From Gordonia sp. PDNC005 (GTDB taxonomy: Bacteria; Actinomycetota; Actinomycetes; Mycobacteriales; Mycobacteriaceae): a stretch of 64,000 bases of DNA. Position 1 is the stretch's first letter, and every line of letters starts with the position of its first letter. The stretch spans positions 1,674,001-1,738,000 of the forward strand of contig NZ_CP070351.1 of assembly GCF_016919385.1 (NCBI RefSeq), written 5' to 3'. Below, one piece after another: positions 53,319-62,714 of the stretch. The notes under the pieces were generated by a model. It saw only the letters and a program-made list of their open reading frames with translations, was not told where the DNA came from and searched no databases. Both the position numbers and the translations under genes were made by a program.

Positions 53319-56081
53319 ATGAGCACCGACGCACCGGCCTCCGGACCAGAACTGATCGCATTCACCTCCCGACTCGACTTCGGGATCGACGACTTCCAGC
53401 GTCGGGCGTGCCAGTCCCTCGAAGACGGCCGCGGCGTTCTCGTCTGTGCTCCCACCGGCGCGGGCAAGACGATCGTCGGAGAATTCGCCGTCCATCTGGC
53501 GCTCGCCGAGGGTGGCAAGTGTTTCTACACCACACCGATCAAAGCGCTGAGCAATCAGAAGTACCACGATCTCGTCGCGGTGCACGGCGATGAGAACGTC
53601 GGCCTGCTGACCGGCGACAACTCGATCAACTCGTCGGCGCCGGTGGTCGTGATGACGACCGAGGTGCTGCGCAACATGATCTATGCCGACTCCACGGCGC
53701 TGGGGGGCCTCTCCCACGTCGTGATGGACGAGGTGCACTTCCTGGCGGACCGCTTCCGCGGTGCGGTGTGGGAGGAGGTGATCCTGGGACTCGACCAGAA
53801 CGTGAGGGTCGTCAGCCTGTCGGCGACGGTCAGCAACGCCGAGGAGTTCGGCGATTGGATCACCACGGTCCGCGGCGACACCGCCGTCATCGTTGATGAG
53901 CACCGCCCGGTGCCTCTGCATCAGCACATGCTTGTCGGGAACCGGATGTTCGAACTCTTCGACAGGCGCAGGCGTGGAGCCGACGACAAGGGGAAGAGGC
54001 AGGTCAACTCGGAACTGTCGCGATACATCAAACACCGCATGCTCAGTCCGGACGCGGTCGGCGGGTACGAGGATCGCCTGTCTCGGGAACGCAGGCGACG
54101 TGGCAACAGGACCGGGGGAGTCAACCGGCCCCGCATGATCGCGAACCTCGAAGCCGAAGGTCTGCTTCCGGCAATCGACTTCATCTTCTCCAGAGCCGGT
54201 TGTGAGGGCGCACTTGCGCAGTGTCTGCGCTCGGATCTGCACCTGCTCGAACCAGAAGAGGTAGCGAAAGTCGATGCGGTAGTCGATGCGCATCTGGCCG
54301 AACTGGCACCGGGTGACTCCGAGGTGCTCGGCGTAGACGACTGGCGATGGGCACTGAGGCGCGGCTTCGCAGCGCACCACGCGGGTATGCTCCCCACCTT
54401 CCGGCAAGCCGTCGAAGAGCTCTTCTCGCTCGGCTTGATCAAGGTGGTGTTCGCGACCGAGACGCTTGCTCTCGGCATCAACATGCCCGCACGCAGTGTG
54501 GTCCTCGAGCGCTTGGTGAAGTACAACGGCGAATCGCACGTCGACCTGACGCCAGGGGAGTACACCCAGCTGACCGGACGTGCCGGCCGACGCGGCATCG
54601 ATGTCGAGGGGCACGCGGTCGTGGTCTGGACGCCCGAGGTGCAGCCCGAACGTGTCGCCGGGCTTGCGGGAGCCCGGACTTTCCCCCTGCGGAGCTCGTT
54701 CACTCCCGAATACAACATGGCGATGAATCTGATCGATCGCCTCGGTGTGGACGGCTCACGGGCCCTCCTGCGTCGCTCGTTCGCTCAGTTCCAGACGGAC
54801 CGGTCGGTGGTGGGCCAGGCGCGTCAGCTCGACAACGCCGACCGGACACTCCGCAAGCTCGACAACGAGATCGATGCTGCGGCGGGACGCAACGGGATCG
54901 ACCCGGAACGATTCACCGAGTACGTGGGTCTACGTGAAGAGATCCGCCGAAAAGAACGCGCCCAGAAGTTCGTGCGCCGCGTCGACGGTGCACACGCGAT
55001 CTCCGAGGATCTCTCGGCGTTGACTCGCGGTCAGGTGATCTCGGTCGAGACCGGCCGCCACCGGGGTCTCGCGGTGGTCCTCGAAAGTGCGTGGAAGGGC
55101 GCCGACCCGAAGCCGCTCGTCCTGTCCGAAGACGGTTGGGTCGGACGTATCGGGACGTCGGACTTCGTCAACCCGCCGATTGTCCTCGGCGGCATCCGCA
55201 TTCCGAAGAACGCCGACACCCGCTCACGGCACGCCAGACGCGAGATCGCGGCCACGCTGCAGAAGTCCGGGATCGAGCGGCCCCGCGGCAAGGTCAAGAA
55301 GAAGGCCGCCGAGCCCGACTACGAACTGGACGAACTCCGCCGCAGACTGCGAACACATCCCATGCACAAGGCATCCGGCCTCGACGCGCTGTACCGGATG
55401 TCCGAGCGACGAGCCCGAGTGCAACGTGAAGTCGCGGCACTTGAGAAAGCCGTCCACGAGCGGACGTCCCAACTGGAGACCGACTTCGACGCTGTTGTCG
55501 GTGTACTGGTTGAACTCGACTATCTCGAGGACGACGGCGCGGGTTCGTTGCGGGTGACGCCGACCGGCGCAGTGCTGCGGCGCATCTACAGCGAGAGCGA
55601 TCTGCTTGTCGCCGAGTGCATCCGGGCCGGCGTGTGGAACGGTCTGTCGCCATCAGACCTCGCCGCCGTCGTGTCGTCGGTTCTGTTCGTCTCAAGACGC
55701 GAGTCGTACGGTGCGGGCGTCGATTCGATGCCGGGCAACCCCGCGATGCGGGACGCCCTCACCGGGACGATTCAGGTGTGGGAGGCCACCAATCGGGTCC
55801 AGGATCGACACGGAGTCGTTCAAACACGTGAACCGGATACCGGGTTCTGCGCCGCAGTGTCGGCGTGGGCGTCTGGCCGTTCGCTGCGCGAGGCTCTGGG
55901 CGCGGCCGGATCGCAAGGGAACCTGTTGTCACCCGGCGACTTCGTCCGGTGGAACCGCCAGGTCATCGACCTGTTAGAACAGATCCGGCTCGGCGTGGAT
56001 CCCGCAGACCCGCTTGCGGCCACGGCGAAGCGAGCAGTTGCCGGAGTACGCCGCGGGGTGGTCGCGTCGGAGCTCAGCTGA
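53319..56081 (+). CDS. helY: Ski2-like DEAD/DEAH-box helicase HelY
   Basis: A 920-residue superfamily-2 RNA helicase. RecA domain 1 has APTGAGKT near residues 45-52, TTPIKALSNQK (Ia), DEVH at 137-140 and LSATVSN (III). Domain 2 has FATETLALGINMPARSVV and QLTGRAGRRGID (VI). A long C-terminal winged-helix/DSHCT region follows (YLEDDGAGSLRVTPTGAVLRRIYSESDLLVAECI). Its role in actinobacteria is presumed RNA processing or decay. ATG 53319 comes 3 nt after tatC. Equals Rv2092c. Confidence 0.96.
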   Translation: MSTDAPASGPELIAFTSRLDFGIDDFQRRACQSLEDGRGVLVCAPTGAGKTIVGEFAVHLALAEGGKCFYTTPIKALSNQKYHDLVAVHGDENVGLLTGDNSINSSAPVVVMTTEVLRNMIYADSTALGGLSHVVMDEVHFLADRFRGAVWEEVILGLDQNVRVVSLSATVSNAEEFGDWITTVRGDTAVIVDEHRPVPLHQHMLVGNRMFELFDRRRRGADDKGKRQVNSELSRYIKHRMLSPDAVGGYEDRLSRERRRRGNRTGGVNRPRMIANLEAEGLLPAIDFIFSRAGCEGALAQCLRSDLHLLEPEEVAKVDAVVDAHLAELAPGDSEVLGVDDWRWALRRGFAAHHAGMLPTFRQAVEELFSLGLIKVVFATETLALGINMPARSVVLERLVKYNGESHVDLTPGEYTQLTGRAGRRGIDVEGHAVVVWTPEVQPERVAGLAGARTFPLRSSFTPEYNMAMNLIDRLGVDGSRALLRRSFAQFQTDRSVVGQARQLDNADRTLRKLDNEIDAAAGRNGIDPERFTEYVGLREEIRRKERAQKFVRRVDGAHAISEDLSALTRGQVISVETGRHRGLAVVLESAWKGADPKPLVLSEDGWVGRIGTSDFVNPPIVLGGIRIPKNADTRSRHARREIAATLQKSGIERPRGKVKKKAAEPDYELDELRRRLRTHPMHKASGLDALYRMSERRARVQREVAALEKAVHERTSQLETDFDAVVGVLVELDYLEDDGAGSLRVTPTGAVLRRIYSESDLLVAECIRAGVWNGLSPSDLAAVVSSVLFVSRRESYGAGVDSMPGNPAMRDALTGTIQVWEATNRVQDRHGVVQTREPDTGFCAAVSAWASGRSLREALGAAGSQGNLLSPGDFVRWNRQVIDLLEQIRLGVDPADPLAATAKRAVAGVRRGVVASELS

Positions 56082-56128
56082 CCTGCGCGACACCGTCGTT
56101 CGTCCCCGGTGTGGAGTACGCGCTGGGG

Positions 56129-56134
56129 TAGCCT
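56129..56134 (+). promoter_or_regulatory. Candidate -10 box TAGCCT of the DUF4333 gene
   Basis: TAGCCT in the 103-bp gap after helY; leader of about 44 nt with AGGAGAGG before ATG 56185. Confidence 0.4.
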
Positions 56135-56184
56135 GACACCCGATAGAGAAACGGGCATTCCCCATCGATGAGGAGAGGTCTGCG

Positions 56185-57216
56185 ATGACCACTGGTAACG
56201 AGCCGACCGACGCGGGCGCGAACGCGCCTGAGCCCGACGCGAACAACGACGCGACATCGATCGTCGAGCGCCCCGACACGTCGACGAACGATGAGCATGC
56301 AGACGCTACGACGATCTCGCAGCTTCCTGCGACGCCTGCGCCGGCTCAACCGACTGAGCTCAACAAGCCGCTGCCCGCGACCGAGATCAATCAGCCATTG
56401 CCGCAGCAGAGCGCACCGACGACCCAGTACACGGCTCCTGGCGCACCCCAGGCACCTGCTCCCGGCTACCAACAGCCGGCCGCGGGACAGGCCCAATACG
56501 GTCAGCCTCAATATGGTCAGGCCCAGTACGGTCAGCCGCCGGCGTACGGCCAGGCTCCCGGTTACGCCCAGGCTCCGCAGTACGGAAACCCGGCGCAGCC
56601 CCAGTATGGAGCGCCGACTGCTTCGCAGTACGGTGCGCCGGGGCAGACGCCGCAGCCGGCCGCACCCGGGCAGCCGGGATTCGGCCAGCCACAGTACGGA
56701 GCGTCCGGGCAGCCCCAGAACAGTGCGCCCCAATACGGTGCTCCGCAATATGGTGCTCCCGCGCACGGTGCACCAGGCCAGCCGCAGTACGGAGCGCCCG
56801 CCTACCCCGGTGGCGTCGATCTGAACGCGACTCTGGATCCGAATGCCTCGAACCTCGCCGCGCCCGGCGCACCGGGATCGAAGGGCGGCAAGGGCAAGCT
56901 CATCGCCATCATCGGCGGCGGCCTGGTCGTGGTGGCGGCGATCGTTCTGCTGACAGCATTCGTCTGGCCGAAGTGGGCGCAGGGTGGGCTGTCACAGAGT
57001 GCCGTCCAAGACGGTGTGCAGAAGATCCTCACGCAGCCCGAACCCGACGGCTACGGGATCTCCGATGTCAAGGACGTCAGCTGCCCGGATGGTCAGAAGG
57101 TGGAGTCGGGCACGACGTTCACCTGCTCAGTCAAGGTCAACGGCGAGAACAAGCATGTGACCGTCACGGTCAAGGACTCCGATGGAACATACGAGGTGTC
57201 CCGTCCCGTCAACTGA
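56185..57216 (+). CDS. DUF4333 membrane-anchored protein with Gln/Tyr/Gly/Pro-rich cytoplasmic region (Rv2091c-like)
   Basis: A 343-residue protein. Residues 1-220 are disordered and low-complexity, with some fifteen QYG-type units (AQYGQPQYG, QYGAPQYGAP). One membrane helix follows (LIAIIGGGLVVVAAIVLLTAFVWP, about residues 235-258). The extracellular DUF4333 domain has a conserved disulfide pair (DVSCPDGQKVESGTTFTCSVKV). Function unknown; position after helY equals Rv2091c. The aromatic/Gln repeat composition resembles phase-separating domains, an inference only. AGGAGAGG stands 7 nt before ATG 56185. Confidence 0.9.
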   Translation: MTTGNEPTDAGANAPEPDANNDATSIVERPDTSTNDEHADATTISQLPATPAPAQPTELNKPLPATEINQPLPQQSAPTTQYTAPGAPQAPAPGYQQPAAGQAQYGQPQYGQAQYGQPPAYGQAPGYAQAPQYGNPAQPQYGAPTASQYGAPGQTPQPAAPGQPGFGQPQYGASGQPQNSAPQYGAPQYGAPAHGAPGQPQYGAPAYPGGVDLNATLDPNASNLAAPGAPGSKGGKGKLIAIIGGGLVVVAAIVLLTAFVWPKWAQGGLSQSAVQDGVQKILTQPEPDGYGISDVKDVSCPDGQKVESGTTFTCSVKVNGENKHVTVTVKDSDGTYEVSRPVN

Positions 57217-57227
57217 CCGGTGACAGA

Positions 57228-57266
57228 CGAATCGGCCCGAACCCGACGTGGGTTCGGGCCGATTCG
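57228..57266. terminator. 17-bp hairpin, bidirectional terminator
   Basis: Arms 57228-57244 and 57250-57266 are exact complements (start CGAATCGGCCC) with loop GACGT. It lies between the convergent DUF4333 and pepE genes; a very stable GC-rich stem without a T-run. Confidence 0.85.
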
Positions 57267-57289
57267 CGTCTTCGGCACGGGCTGGGAGA

Positions 57290-58414
57290 TCAGCCGAGCT
57301 GGACGAGTCCGTGTGGTCGCTTGTTGAGCGGTTCGCAGCCGTCGGCGGTGACGACCACGATGTCTTCGATACGGGCGCCCCAGTCACCGGTCACGTACAC
57401 GCCGGGCTCCACACTGAACGCCATCCCTTCGCGGAGGACGTCGCTGTTGCCCTCGACGATGTACGGCTCCTCATGCACGGAGAGACCGATCCCATGTCCG
57501 GTCCGGTGGATGAAGTGGTCTCCGAGACCGGCGTCGACAAGAACCCGACGGGCGGCAGCGTCGATGGTCTCGGCGGTCACGCCGGGGCGGACCGCCGCGA
57601 CGGCCGCCGCCTGCGCCCGTTCCAACGCGGCGTACGCGTCGGCGATGTCGGGTCGTGGGGGAGCGAAGCAGTAGGTGCGCGTCGAATCGGAGTTGTAACC
57701 CGGTGGCACGGGCCCACCGATGTCGATGACGACGATGTCGTCGACGCTGATCACGCGGTCGGACTGCTCGTGGTGCGGGTCGGCGCCGTTCGGTCCGGAT
57801 CCGACGATGATGAACTCCGCCTCGGTGTGCCCCTCGGCTCGGATCGCCGCGTCGATGTCGGCGGCGACAGCGGCCTCGGTCCTACCGGGCCGAAGAAACT
57901 CGCCCATTCGAGCGTGGACTCGGTCGATCGCGGCACCTGCGCGACGAAGTGCGTCGAGTTCGGCGTCGTCCTTGATCATCCGCAGTTCGCGGAGGATTTC
58001 GGTTGCCAGCTCGGGCGGGGTCGACGTCCGCGCAGCTAGCGGGACCAGGTGGAGTGCGGGCAGCGAGTCGGAGACCGCGATTCGCGCGTCGCCCGGAAGG
58101 CCGGCCATCGCCAGCTGGTATGGATCCTGGCCGTCGACCCAGTCCACGACCGACAATTCGAGGTCGCCTATGGCGGACTCCCGGAGTGCGGCGAGTTCGA
58201 GCCTCGCGGTGACCACGCGCGGATCGCCACCCGCGGGGACGATGAGCGCGGTGAGTCGTTCGAACGTGTCGGCAGTCGATCCGGTGAGGTAGCGGAAGTC
58301 GGGTCCGGTGCCGACGATCAACGCGTCGACGTCGGCTTCCGCGGTGAGGTCGGTGGCGCGCCGCAGTCTCTGCCGGTACACGTCCGAGGGGAATCGGTCT
58401 GCGGTCTCTGCCAT
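57290..58414 (-). CDS. pepE: M24 family Xaa-Pro dipeptidase/aminopeptidase (PepE-like)
   Basis: A 374-residue pita-bread metallopeptidase. The five metal ligands are visible: Asp in [11 protein letters not shown], Asp in YNSDSTRTY, His in [20 protein letters not shown], Glu in FSVEPGVYV and Glu in [11 protein letters not shown]. The N-terminal creatinase-like domain ([17 protein letters not shown]) is typical of prolidases. It presumably cleaves Xaa-Pro dipeptides in the cytosol. ATG 58414 lies 6 nt after a TAGCCT box. Equals Rv2089c, divergent from the exonuclease gene as in M. tuberculosis. Confidence 0.93.
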   Translation of the reverse strand: MAETADRFPSDVYRQRLRRATDLTAEADVDALIVGTGPDFRYLTGSTADTFERLTALIVPAGGDPRVVTARLELAALRESAIGDLELSVVDWVDGQDPYQLAMAGLPGDARIAVSDSLPALHLVPLAARTSTPPELATEILRELRMIKDDAELDALRRAGAAIDRVHARMGEFLRPGRTEAAVAADIDAAIRAEGHTEAEFIIVGSGPNGADPHHEQSDRVISVDDIVVIDIGGPVPPGYNSDSTRTYCFAPPRPDIADAYAALERAQAAAVAAVRPGVTAETIDAAARRVLVDAGLGDHFIHRTGHGIGLSVHEEPYIVEGNSDVLREGMAFSVEPGVYVTGDWGARIEDIVVVTADGCEPLNKRPHGLVQLG

Positions 58415-58420
58415 GCCGCC

Positions 58421-58426
58421 AGGCTA
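58421..58426 (-). promoter_or_regulatory. -10 box TAGCCT of pepE
   Basis: Reverse-strand TAGCCT ends 6 nt before ATG 58414; leaderless mRNA predicted. Confidence 0.55.
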
Positions 58427-58492
58427 CGCGGGTCGACCGAGGGACAGGTTCGGGCGGTCGGATGTCGGCGGAGTGTGGAACAGTTGTCTCCC

Positions 58493-59446
58493 ATGACCGG
58501 ATCAGTGATGCTGCTCGATGGTGCCAGCCTGTGGTTTCGTTCGTTCTTCGCTCTCCCGGAGAAGATGACGTCGCCGGATGGGAGACCCGTCAACGCCGTC
58601 CGCGGGTTCGTGGACACAATCGCCGCGCTGGTCACCGATCATCGTCCCGACAGGCTGGTCGTGTGCCTCGACCTCGACTGGCGCCCGTCGTTCCGTACCG
58701 AGTTGATCCCCTCGTACAAAGAACACCGAGTCGCGACCGCCGGCTCCGGGGGCGCGCCGGATGTCGAAGAAGTGCCCGACACGTTGACGCCGCAGGTCGA
58801 CATGATCATGGACGTTCTCCGGTGTGCGGGCATCACGACGTCGGGAGCGGTCGGGTGTGAGGCCGACGATGTGATCGGAACTCTTGCGTTCGCCGAGGCC
58901 GACGACGCCGTGCTCGTCGTGAGCGGCGACCGTGACCTGCTGCAGGTGGTGGCCGACGACCCGGTTCCGGTGCGTGTCCTCTACGTTGGACGCGGATTGC
59001 GCAATGCCGAGCTGATGGGTCCGATGGAGGTGGCCGCCAAGTACGCAGTGCCCGCCGAACGCGCAGGTACGGCATACGCTGAGATGTCGATACTGCGTGG
59101 CGACCCGTCCGACGGGTTGCCTGGAGTCCCGGGAATCGGGGAGAAGACCGCAGCCAAGCTCATCACGGCGTTCGGCGACCTGGACACCCTTGAGGCGGCT
59201 GCATACCAGCCGGAGTCGACGATGGCGGCCCGAGCCCGCAATTCGATCCAGGACTCGAAGGACTATCTGCGAGCGGCGCGCACAGTGGTGGCGGTCCGAA
59301 CCGATGCCGACACCGTGGAGAGCAGGCCCGACGATCGCCTGCCCACGCAGCCTGATGACGCGGACGGCTTGCGAGCCCTCGTCGAGGAGCTCGGGATCGA
59401 CGCGAGCATCGGGCGTCTCGCCAAAGCGTTGGAGTGGGACTTCTAG
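58493..59446 (+). CDS. 5'-3' exonuclease (PolA N-terminal domain-like)
   Basis: A 317-residue stand-alone FEN-type nuclease. Acidic metal ligands lie in [53 protein letters not shown] and [12 protein letters not shown]; the H3TH DNA-binding motif is [20 protein letters not shown]. It is separate from DNA polymerase I and probably has a repair or primer-removal role. ATG 58493 gives the family N-terminus. Equals Rv2090. Confidence 0.94.
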   Translation: MTGSVMLLDGASLWFRSFFALPEKMTSPDGRPVNAVRGFVDTIAALVTDHRPDRLVVCLDLDWRPSFRTELIPSYKEHRVATAGSGGAPDVEEVPDTLTPQVDMIMDVLRCAGITTSGAVGCEADDVIGTLAFAEADDAVLVVSGDRDLLQVVADDPVPVRVLYVGRGLRNAELMGPMEVAAKYAVPAERAGTAYAEMSILRGDPSDGLPGVPGIGEKTAAKLITAFGDLDTLEAAAYQPESTMAARARNSIQDSKDYLRAARTVVAVRTDADTVESRPDDRLPTQPDDADGLRALVEELGIDASIGRLAKALEWDF

Positions 59447-59447
59447 C

Positions 59448-59460
59448 CGAGTACTACTCG
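59448..59460. repeat. Palindrome CGAGTA-C-TACTCG at a convergent gene junction
   Basis: 6-bp arms with one central base between the exonuclease stop and the reverse PPOX stop, which it contains. Confidence 0.3.
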
Positions 59461-59861
59461 CCGGCGAACATCGACGCCGCACCCATCACTCGTGTCACGG
59501 TCACCTCGATGACCACGCGGCGGGGATTGGGGCGTGGCTTGCGGTAGCGCGCCTCGTAGCTGGCCTCTGCGTCGCGCACAGACGTCGGGTCGCGGAGCAC
59601 GCGGGCGGGTCCCTCGACAGTGAGCCACCGTGCACCGTCGACGTGTGTCAGGGCTGCGTACTCGCCGCGTTCTGCGTTCTTCACCTTCTGGTTGTCGTCG
59701 GACGTGATGACCCGGGCGACGCCTGCGTCGCGGTCGATGGTGAATCCGACCGGGCACACGTGCGGAGTGCCGTCCGCGCGGCTCGTCGCAAGGGTGGCGA
59801 GGTGATACGCGGCCAGCAACTCATCGGCGGCGGGACTCAGATCGGCGAGAGTACGAGGCAT
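59454..59861 (-). CDS. PPOX-class F420-dependent oxidoreductase (Rv2074-like)
   Basis: A 135-residue split-barrel flavin/deazaflavin protein. The pattern LATLATSRADGTPHVCPVGFTID...VITSDDNQKVKNAERGEYAALTHVDGARWLTVEGPARVL is that of the F420-binding PPOX branch. Rv2074, its positional equivalent, has been described as an F420H2-dependent biliverdin reductase; activity here is inferred. ATG 59861 lies 6 nt after a TAGTCT box. It is divergent from the SDR-cobL operon. Confidence 0.9.
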   Translation of the reverse strand: MPRTLADLSPAADELLAAYHLATLATSRADGTPHVCPVGFTIDRDAGVARVITSDDNQKVKNAERGEYAALTHVDGARWLTVEGPARVLRDPTSVRDAEASYEARYRKPRPNPRRVVIEVTVTRVMGAASMFAGE

Positions 59862-59867
59862 GGATCG

Positions 59868-59873
59868 AGACTA
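59868..59873 (-). promoter_or_regulatory. -10 box TAGTCT of the PPOX gene
   Basis: Reverse-strand TAGTCT ends 6 nt before ATG 59861; leaderless mRNA predicted. Confidence 0.55.
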
Positions 59874-59989
59874 GTGGCTCTCTCCACCCCACCAGTCCTC
59901 GAGCAGGGGGAGGGTGCACTCAAGCGAAGTTCTCCGACCAGACGCCGCCCGATCGTCGAGCAGGGCAGAGACGCTGGAATACTGCAGGA

Positions 59990-60739
59990 GTGGGAACCAT
60001 CGTGCTCTTCGGCGGACGCAGTGAGATCGGCGTCGCCACCGCTGCCAGGCTCGCCTCCGGCAAACGTGTGGTCCTCGCGGCCAGACGCCCCGACGACCTG
60101 ACCGTCGAGAGTCGAATCTTGCTCGCGGCGGGTGCCGACGACGTGCACACGATCGACTTCGACGCCGACGACGTGGCCGGCCATTCCATGCTCGTCGACC
60201 GGATCGTTGCTGATCACGGTCCGATTGAAGCAGCGATCATCGCGTTCGGCATCCTCGGTGACGCGGCGCGCGCCGAGACGGACGTCGAACACGCACTGCA
60301 GATCGCCCACACCGACTACTACGCGCAGATCAGCGTCATCACACCGTTGGCGGTGGCGCTTCGCCGACAGAAGTCCGGGACGATCATCGTCTACTCGTCG
60401 ATCGCCGGCGTGCGGGTCCGCAAGGGCAACTACGTCTACGGCTCCACCAAGGCGGGCCTCGACGGGTTCGCGAGTGGACTGTCCGACGCCCTGCACGGGA
60501 GTGGTGTGCGAGTGCTGCTCGCCCGTCCGGGGTTTGTGATCGGTGCGATGACAAAGGACCTGATGGAGTCCGGCGTGAAGCCGGCACCGATGTCATTGAC
60601 GCCCGACGACGTCGCCGACGCGGTGGCAGTCGCATACCGCAGAGGGCGCCGCGAAGTGTGGATTCCACGTAGGCTCAGTCTTGTCGGCTTCGCCACTCGT
60701 TTTGTGCCACGCGCGATCTGGCGGCGGATGCCGCGGTGA
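59990..60739 (+). CDS. Short-chain dehydrogenase, DprE2-like (Rv2073c-like)
   Basis: A 249-residue SDR closely resembling decaprenylphosphoryl-2-keto-ribose reductase DprE2: IVLFGGRSEIGVATAARL (cofactor loop), VHTIDFDADD, AAIIAFGILGDAA, Ser in VYSSIAGVRVRKGNYVYGSTKAGLDGF (catalytic S-Y-K), and the C-terminal PRAIWRRMPR basic end. It is a paralogue next to cob genes, as Rv2073c is, not the dprE1-dprE2 locus copy. GTG 59990 partly overlaps its GCAGGAG; GTG 60002 is an alternative. The end overlaps cobL (GTGA). Confidence 0.88.
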   Translation: MGTIVLFGGRSEIGVATAARLASGKRVVLAARRPDDLTVESRILLAAGADDVHTIDFDADDVAGHSMLVDRIVADHGPIEAAIIAFGILGDAARAETDVEHALQIAHTDYYAQISVITPLAVALRRQKSGTIIVYSSIAGVRVRKGNYVYGSTKAGLDGFASGLSDALHGSGVRVLLARPGFVIGAMTKDLMESGVKPAPMSLTPDDVADAVAVAYRRGRREVWIPRRLSLVGFATRFVPRAIWRRMPR

Positions 60740-61950
60740 CCGGTCGGTTCGTCGTCGTCGGCATGGGCGCCGACGGCTGGGAGTCGTTGTCGCCGACCGC
60801 CCGGCACTCGTTGGAGGCGGCCACTGACGTGTACGGCTCGGCTCGGCAGCTCGACCTGCTGCCGGCCGACCTCCCCGCTGCGCGGACGCCCTGGCGCAGT
60901 CCGATGTCCGAGCATCTCGCCTCGCTGGCCGCGTCGATCGGCGGCGCCGACGTCGTCCACGTCCTGGCCAGCGGTGATCCGATGTTCCACGGCGTCGGGG
61001 CGTCGCTCGTACGGCTTGTCGGACCCGACCGGGTGACTGTGCATTCGTCGCCGTCGAGCGTGTCACTCGCTGCAGCCAGACTGAGTTGGGACCTCGCATC
61101 GACGGTTGTCGTCAGCCTGGTGACGGCGCCCGTCGAGACGCTTGCGCTCCACCTCGCCGACGGTGCCCGTCTGTTCGTCCTCTCACGCGACGGGTCCACG
61201 CCTGCGCAGGTCGCCGAACTGCTCCGGTCACTCGGTTTCGGCTCGTCCACGATCACCGTCCTCGGCGATCTCGGCGGGGTCGACGAACAAGTCGTCACCG
61301 GCCGCGCCGATGTCTGGAACGACGGGGCGCCTGCGCTCAACGTCGTCGCCGTCGATTGTATCGGTCCGGCGGTCTCCCGGGCACCGGGACTGCCCGACAG
61401 CCACTTCGTGAACGATGGACAACTCACGAAGCAACCTGTCCGAGCTCTCACGGTCAGTGCTCTCGCGCCGGCGGAGGGATGCCTCCTGTGGGATGTCGGC
61501 GCGGGATCGGGGAGTGTCGGCATCGAATGGCTGCGGCAACTACGCACGGGACGAGTCGTCGCCTTCGAATCGGATGCCGACCGCGCCGACGTCGCCACGT
61601 CCAATGCGCGCAGGCACGGGGTCGGTGACCGCTACGAGATTCGCGGCGGCGCCCCCGCCGCTCTCGCCGGCGCTCCAACCCCCGATGCCGTTTTCATCGG
61701 CGGGGGGATGACCGCGGAAGTCCTCGACACCGCCTGGTCGGCCCTGCGAACCGGCGGCCGCATCGTCGCCAACGCGGTCACCCTCGAGACCGAACGACTC
61801 CTCGTGGAGGCGGTCGGCAAACACGGTGGGGACCTGATCAGGGTCAGCGTCGAACGGGCCGCACCGCTGGGACGGTCGACGGCATGGCGTCCCGCACTCC
61901 CGATCGTCCAATGGTCGGCCGTCAAGGAATCAGGAGCCGAACCCTCGTGA
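60736..61950 (+). CDS. cobL: Precorrin-6B C5,15-methyltransferase (decarboxylating), CbiE-CbiT fusion
   Basis: Bifunctional enzyme of aerobic cobalamin synthesis that methylates C5 and C15 and decarboxylates the C12 acetate. The 404-residue protein has an N-terminal tetrapyrrole methylase (CbiE; FVVVGMGADGWESLSPTARHSL, VLASGDPMFHGVGASLVR). The C-terminal Rossmann methyltransferase (CbiT) has CLLWDVGAGSGSVGIEWL. GTG 60736 overlaps the SDR stop and the 3' end overlaps cobM (GTGA), making a tightly coupled operon, as in Rv2073c-Rv2070c. Confidence 0.96.
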   Translation: MTGRFVVVGMGADGWESLSPTARHSLEAATDVYGSARQLDLLPADLPAARTPWRSPMSEHLASLAASIGGADVVHVLASGDPMFHGVGASLVRLVGPDRVTVHSSPSSVSLAAARLSWDLASTVVVSLVTAPVETLALHLADGARLFVLSRDGSTPAQVAELLRSLGFGSSTITVLGDLGGVDEQVVTGRADVWNDGAPALNVVAVDCIGPAVSRAPGLPDSHFVNDGQLTKQPVRALTVSALAPAEGCLLWDVGAGSGSVGIEWLRQLRTGRVVAFESDADRADVATSNARRHGVGDRYEIRGGAPAALAGAPTPDAVFIGGGMTAEVLDTAWSALRTGGRIVANAVTLETERLLVEAVGKHGGDLIRVSVERAAPLGRSTAWRPALPIVQWSAVKESGAEPS

Positions 61951-62714
61951 CCGTCTACTTCATCGGTGCCGGCCCCGGCGCGGCCGACCTGATCACGGTC
62001 CGCGGTGCGCAGCGCCTCGCCGAGTGCCAGACCTGCCTCTACGCTGGTTCCCTCGTGCCGAGAGAACTGTTGGATCGCCTGCCCGACGGTGCCGCCACGA
62101 TCGACACGGCGACGATGCCGTTGGAGCGGATCGTCGCCGAGATCGCGAAGGCTCACGCCGCGGGACACGACGTCGCACGTCTCCATTCGGGCGACCTTTC
62201 GCTGTACTCGGCTTTGACTGAACAGCTCAGCCGTCTCCGCGCGCTCGACATCCCGTACGAACTCGTGCCGGGTGTGCCAGCGTTCGCAGCAGCAGCGGCC
62301 GCGATCGACGCCGAGTTGACTGTGCCCGGCGTCGGCCAGAGCCTTCTGATCACGCGAGTCTCGACCCTGTCGACCGACATGCCTCCGGGCGAGGACCTGG
62401 CGACCCTCGGACGCAGCGGCGTGACGCTCGCCCTCCACCTGGCGGCTCATCGCACCGAGCAGATCGTGGAGGACCTCACCGAGCCCTACGGGGCGGACTG
62501 TCCGACGGCGACCGTCGCGTTCGCATCGCGAAACGATCAGAGGGTGGTCCGCGCACCGCTCAACGAGCTCCCCACGGCGCTCGCAGCAGCCGGCATCACC
62601 AAGACGGCGGTGATCTTCATCGGACGTGCACTCGACGGCGCCGCACATCCAGACCTCGTGGACAGCTACCTGTACTCGCAGGCACGCATGACCAAGCTGC
62701 GCACCGATGGCTGA
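61947..62714 (+). CDS. cobM: Precorrin-4 C11-methyltransferase
   Basis: SAM-dependent tetrapyrrole methylase, 255 residues. It has the family opening VYFIGAGPGAADLITVRGAQRL, VARLHSGDLSLYSALTEQL (glycine-rich SAM loop) and YELVPGVPAFAAAAAAI. It acts after ring contraction in cobalamin synthesis. GTG 61947 overlaps the cobL stop by four bases; cobK starts 8 bases before the cobM stop. Confidence 0.96.
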   Translation: MTVYFIGAGPGAADLITVRGAQRLAECQTCLYAGSLVPRELLDRLPDGAATIDTATMPLERIVAEIAKAHAAGHDVARLHSGDLSLYSALTEQLSRLRALDIPYELVPGVPAFAAAAAAIDAELTVPGVGQSLLITRVSTLSTDMPPGEDLATLGRSGVTLALHLAAHRTEQIVEDLTEPYGADCPTATVAFASRNDQRVVRAPLNELPTALAAAGITKTAVIFIGRALDGAAHPDLVDSYLYSQARMTKLRTDG

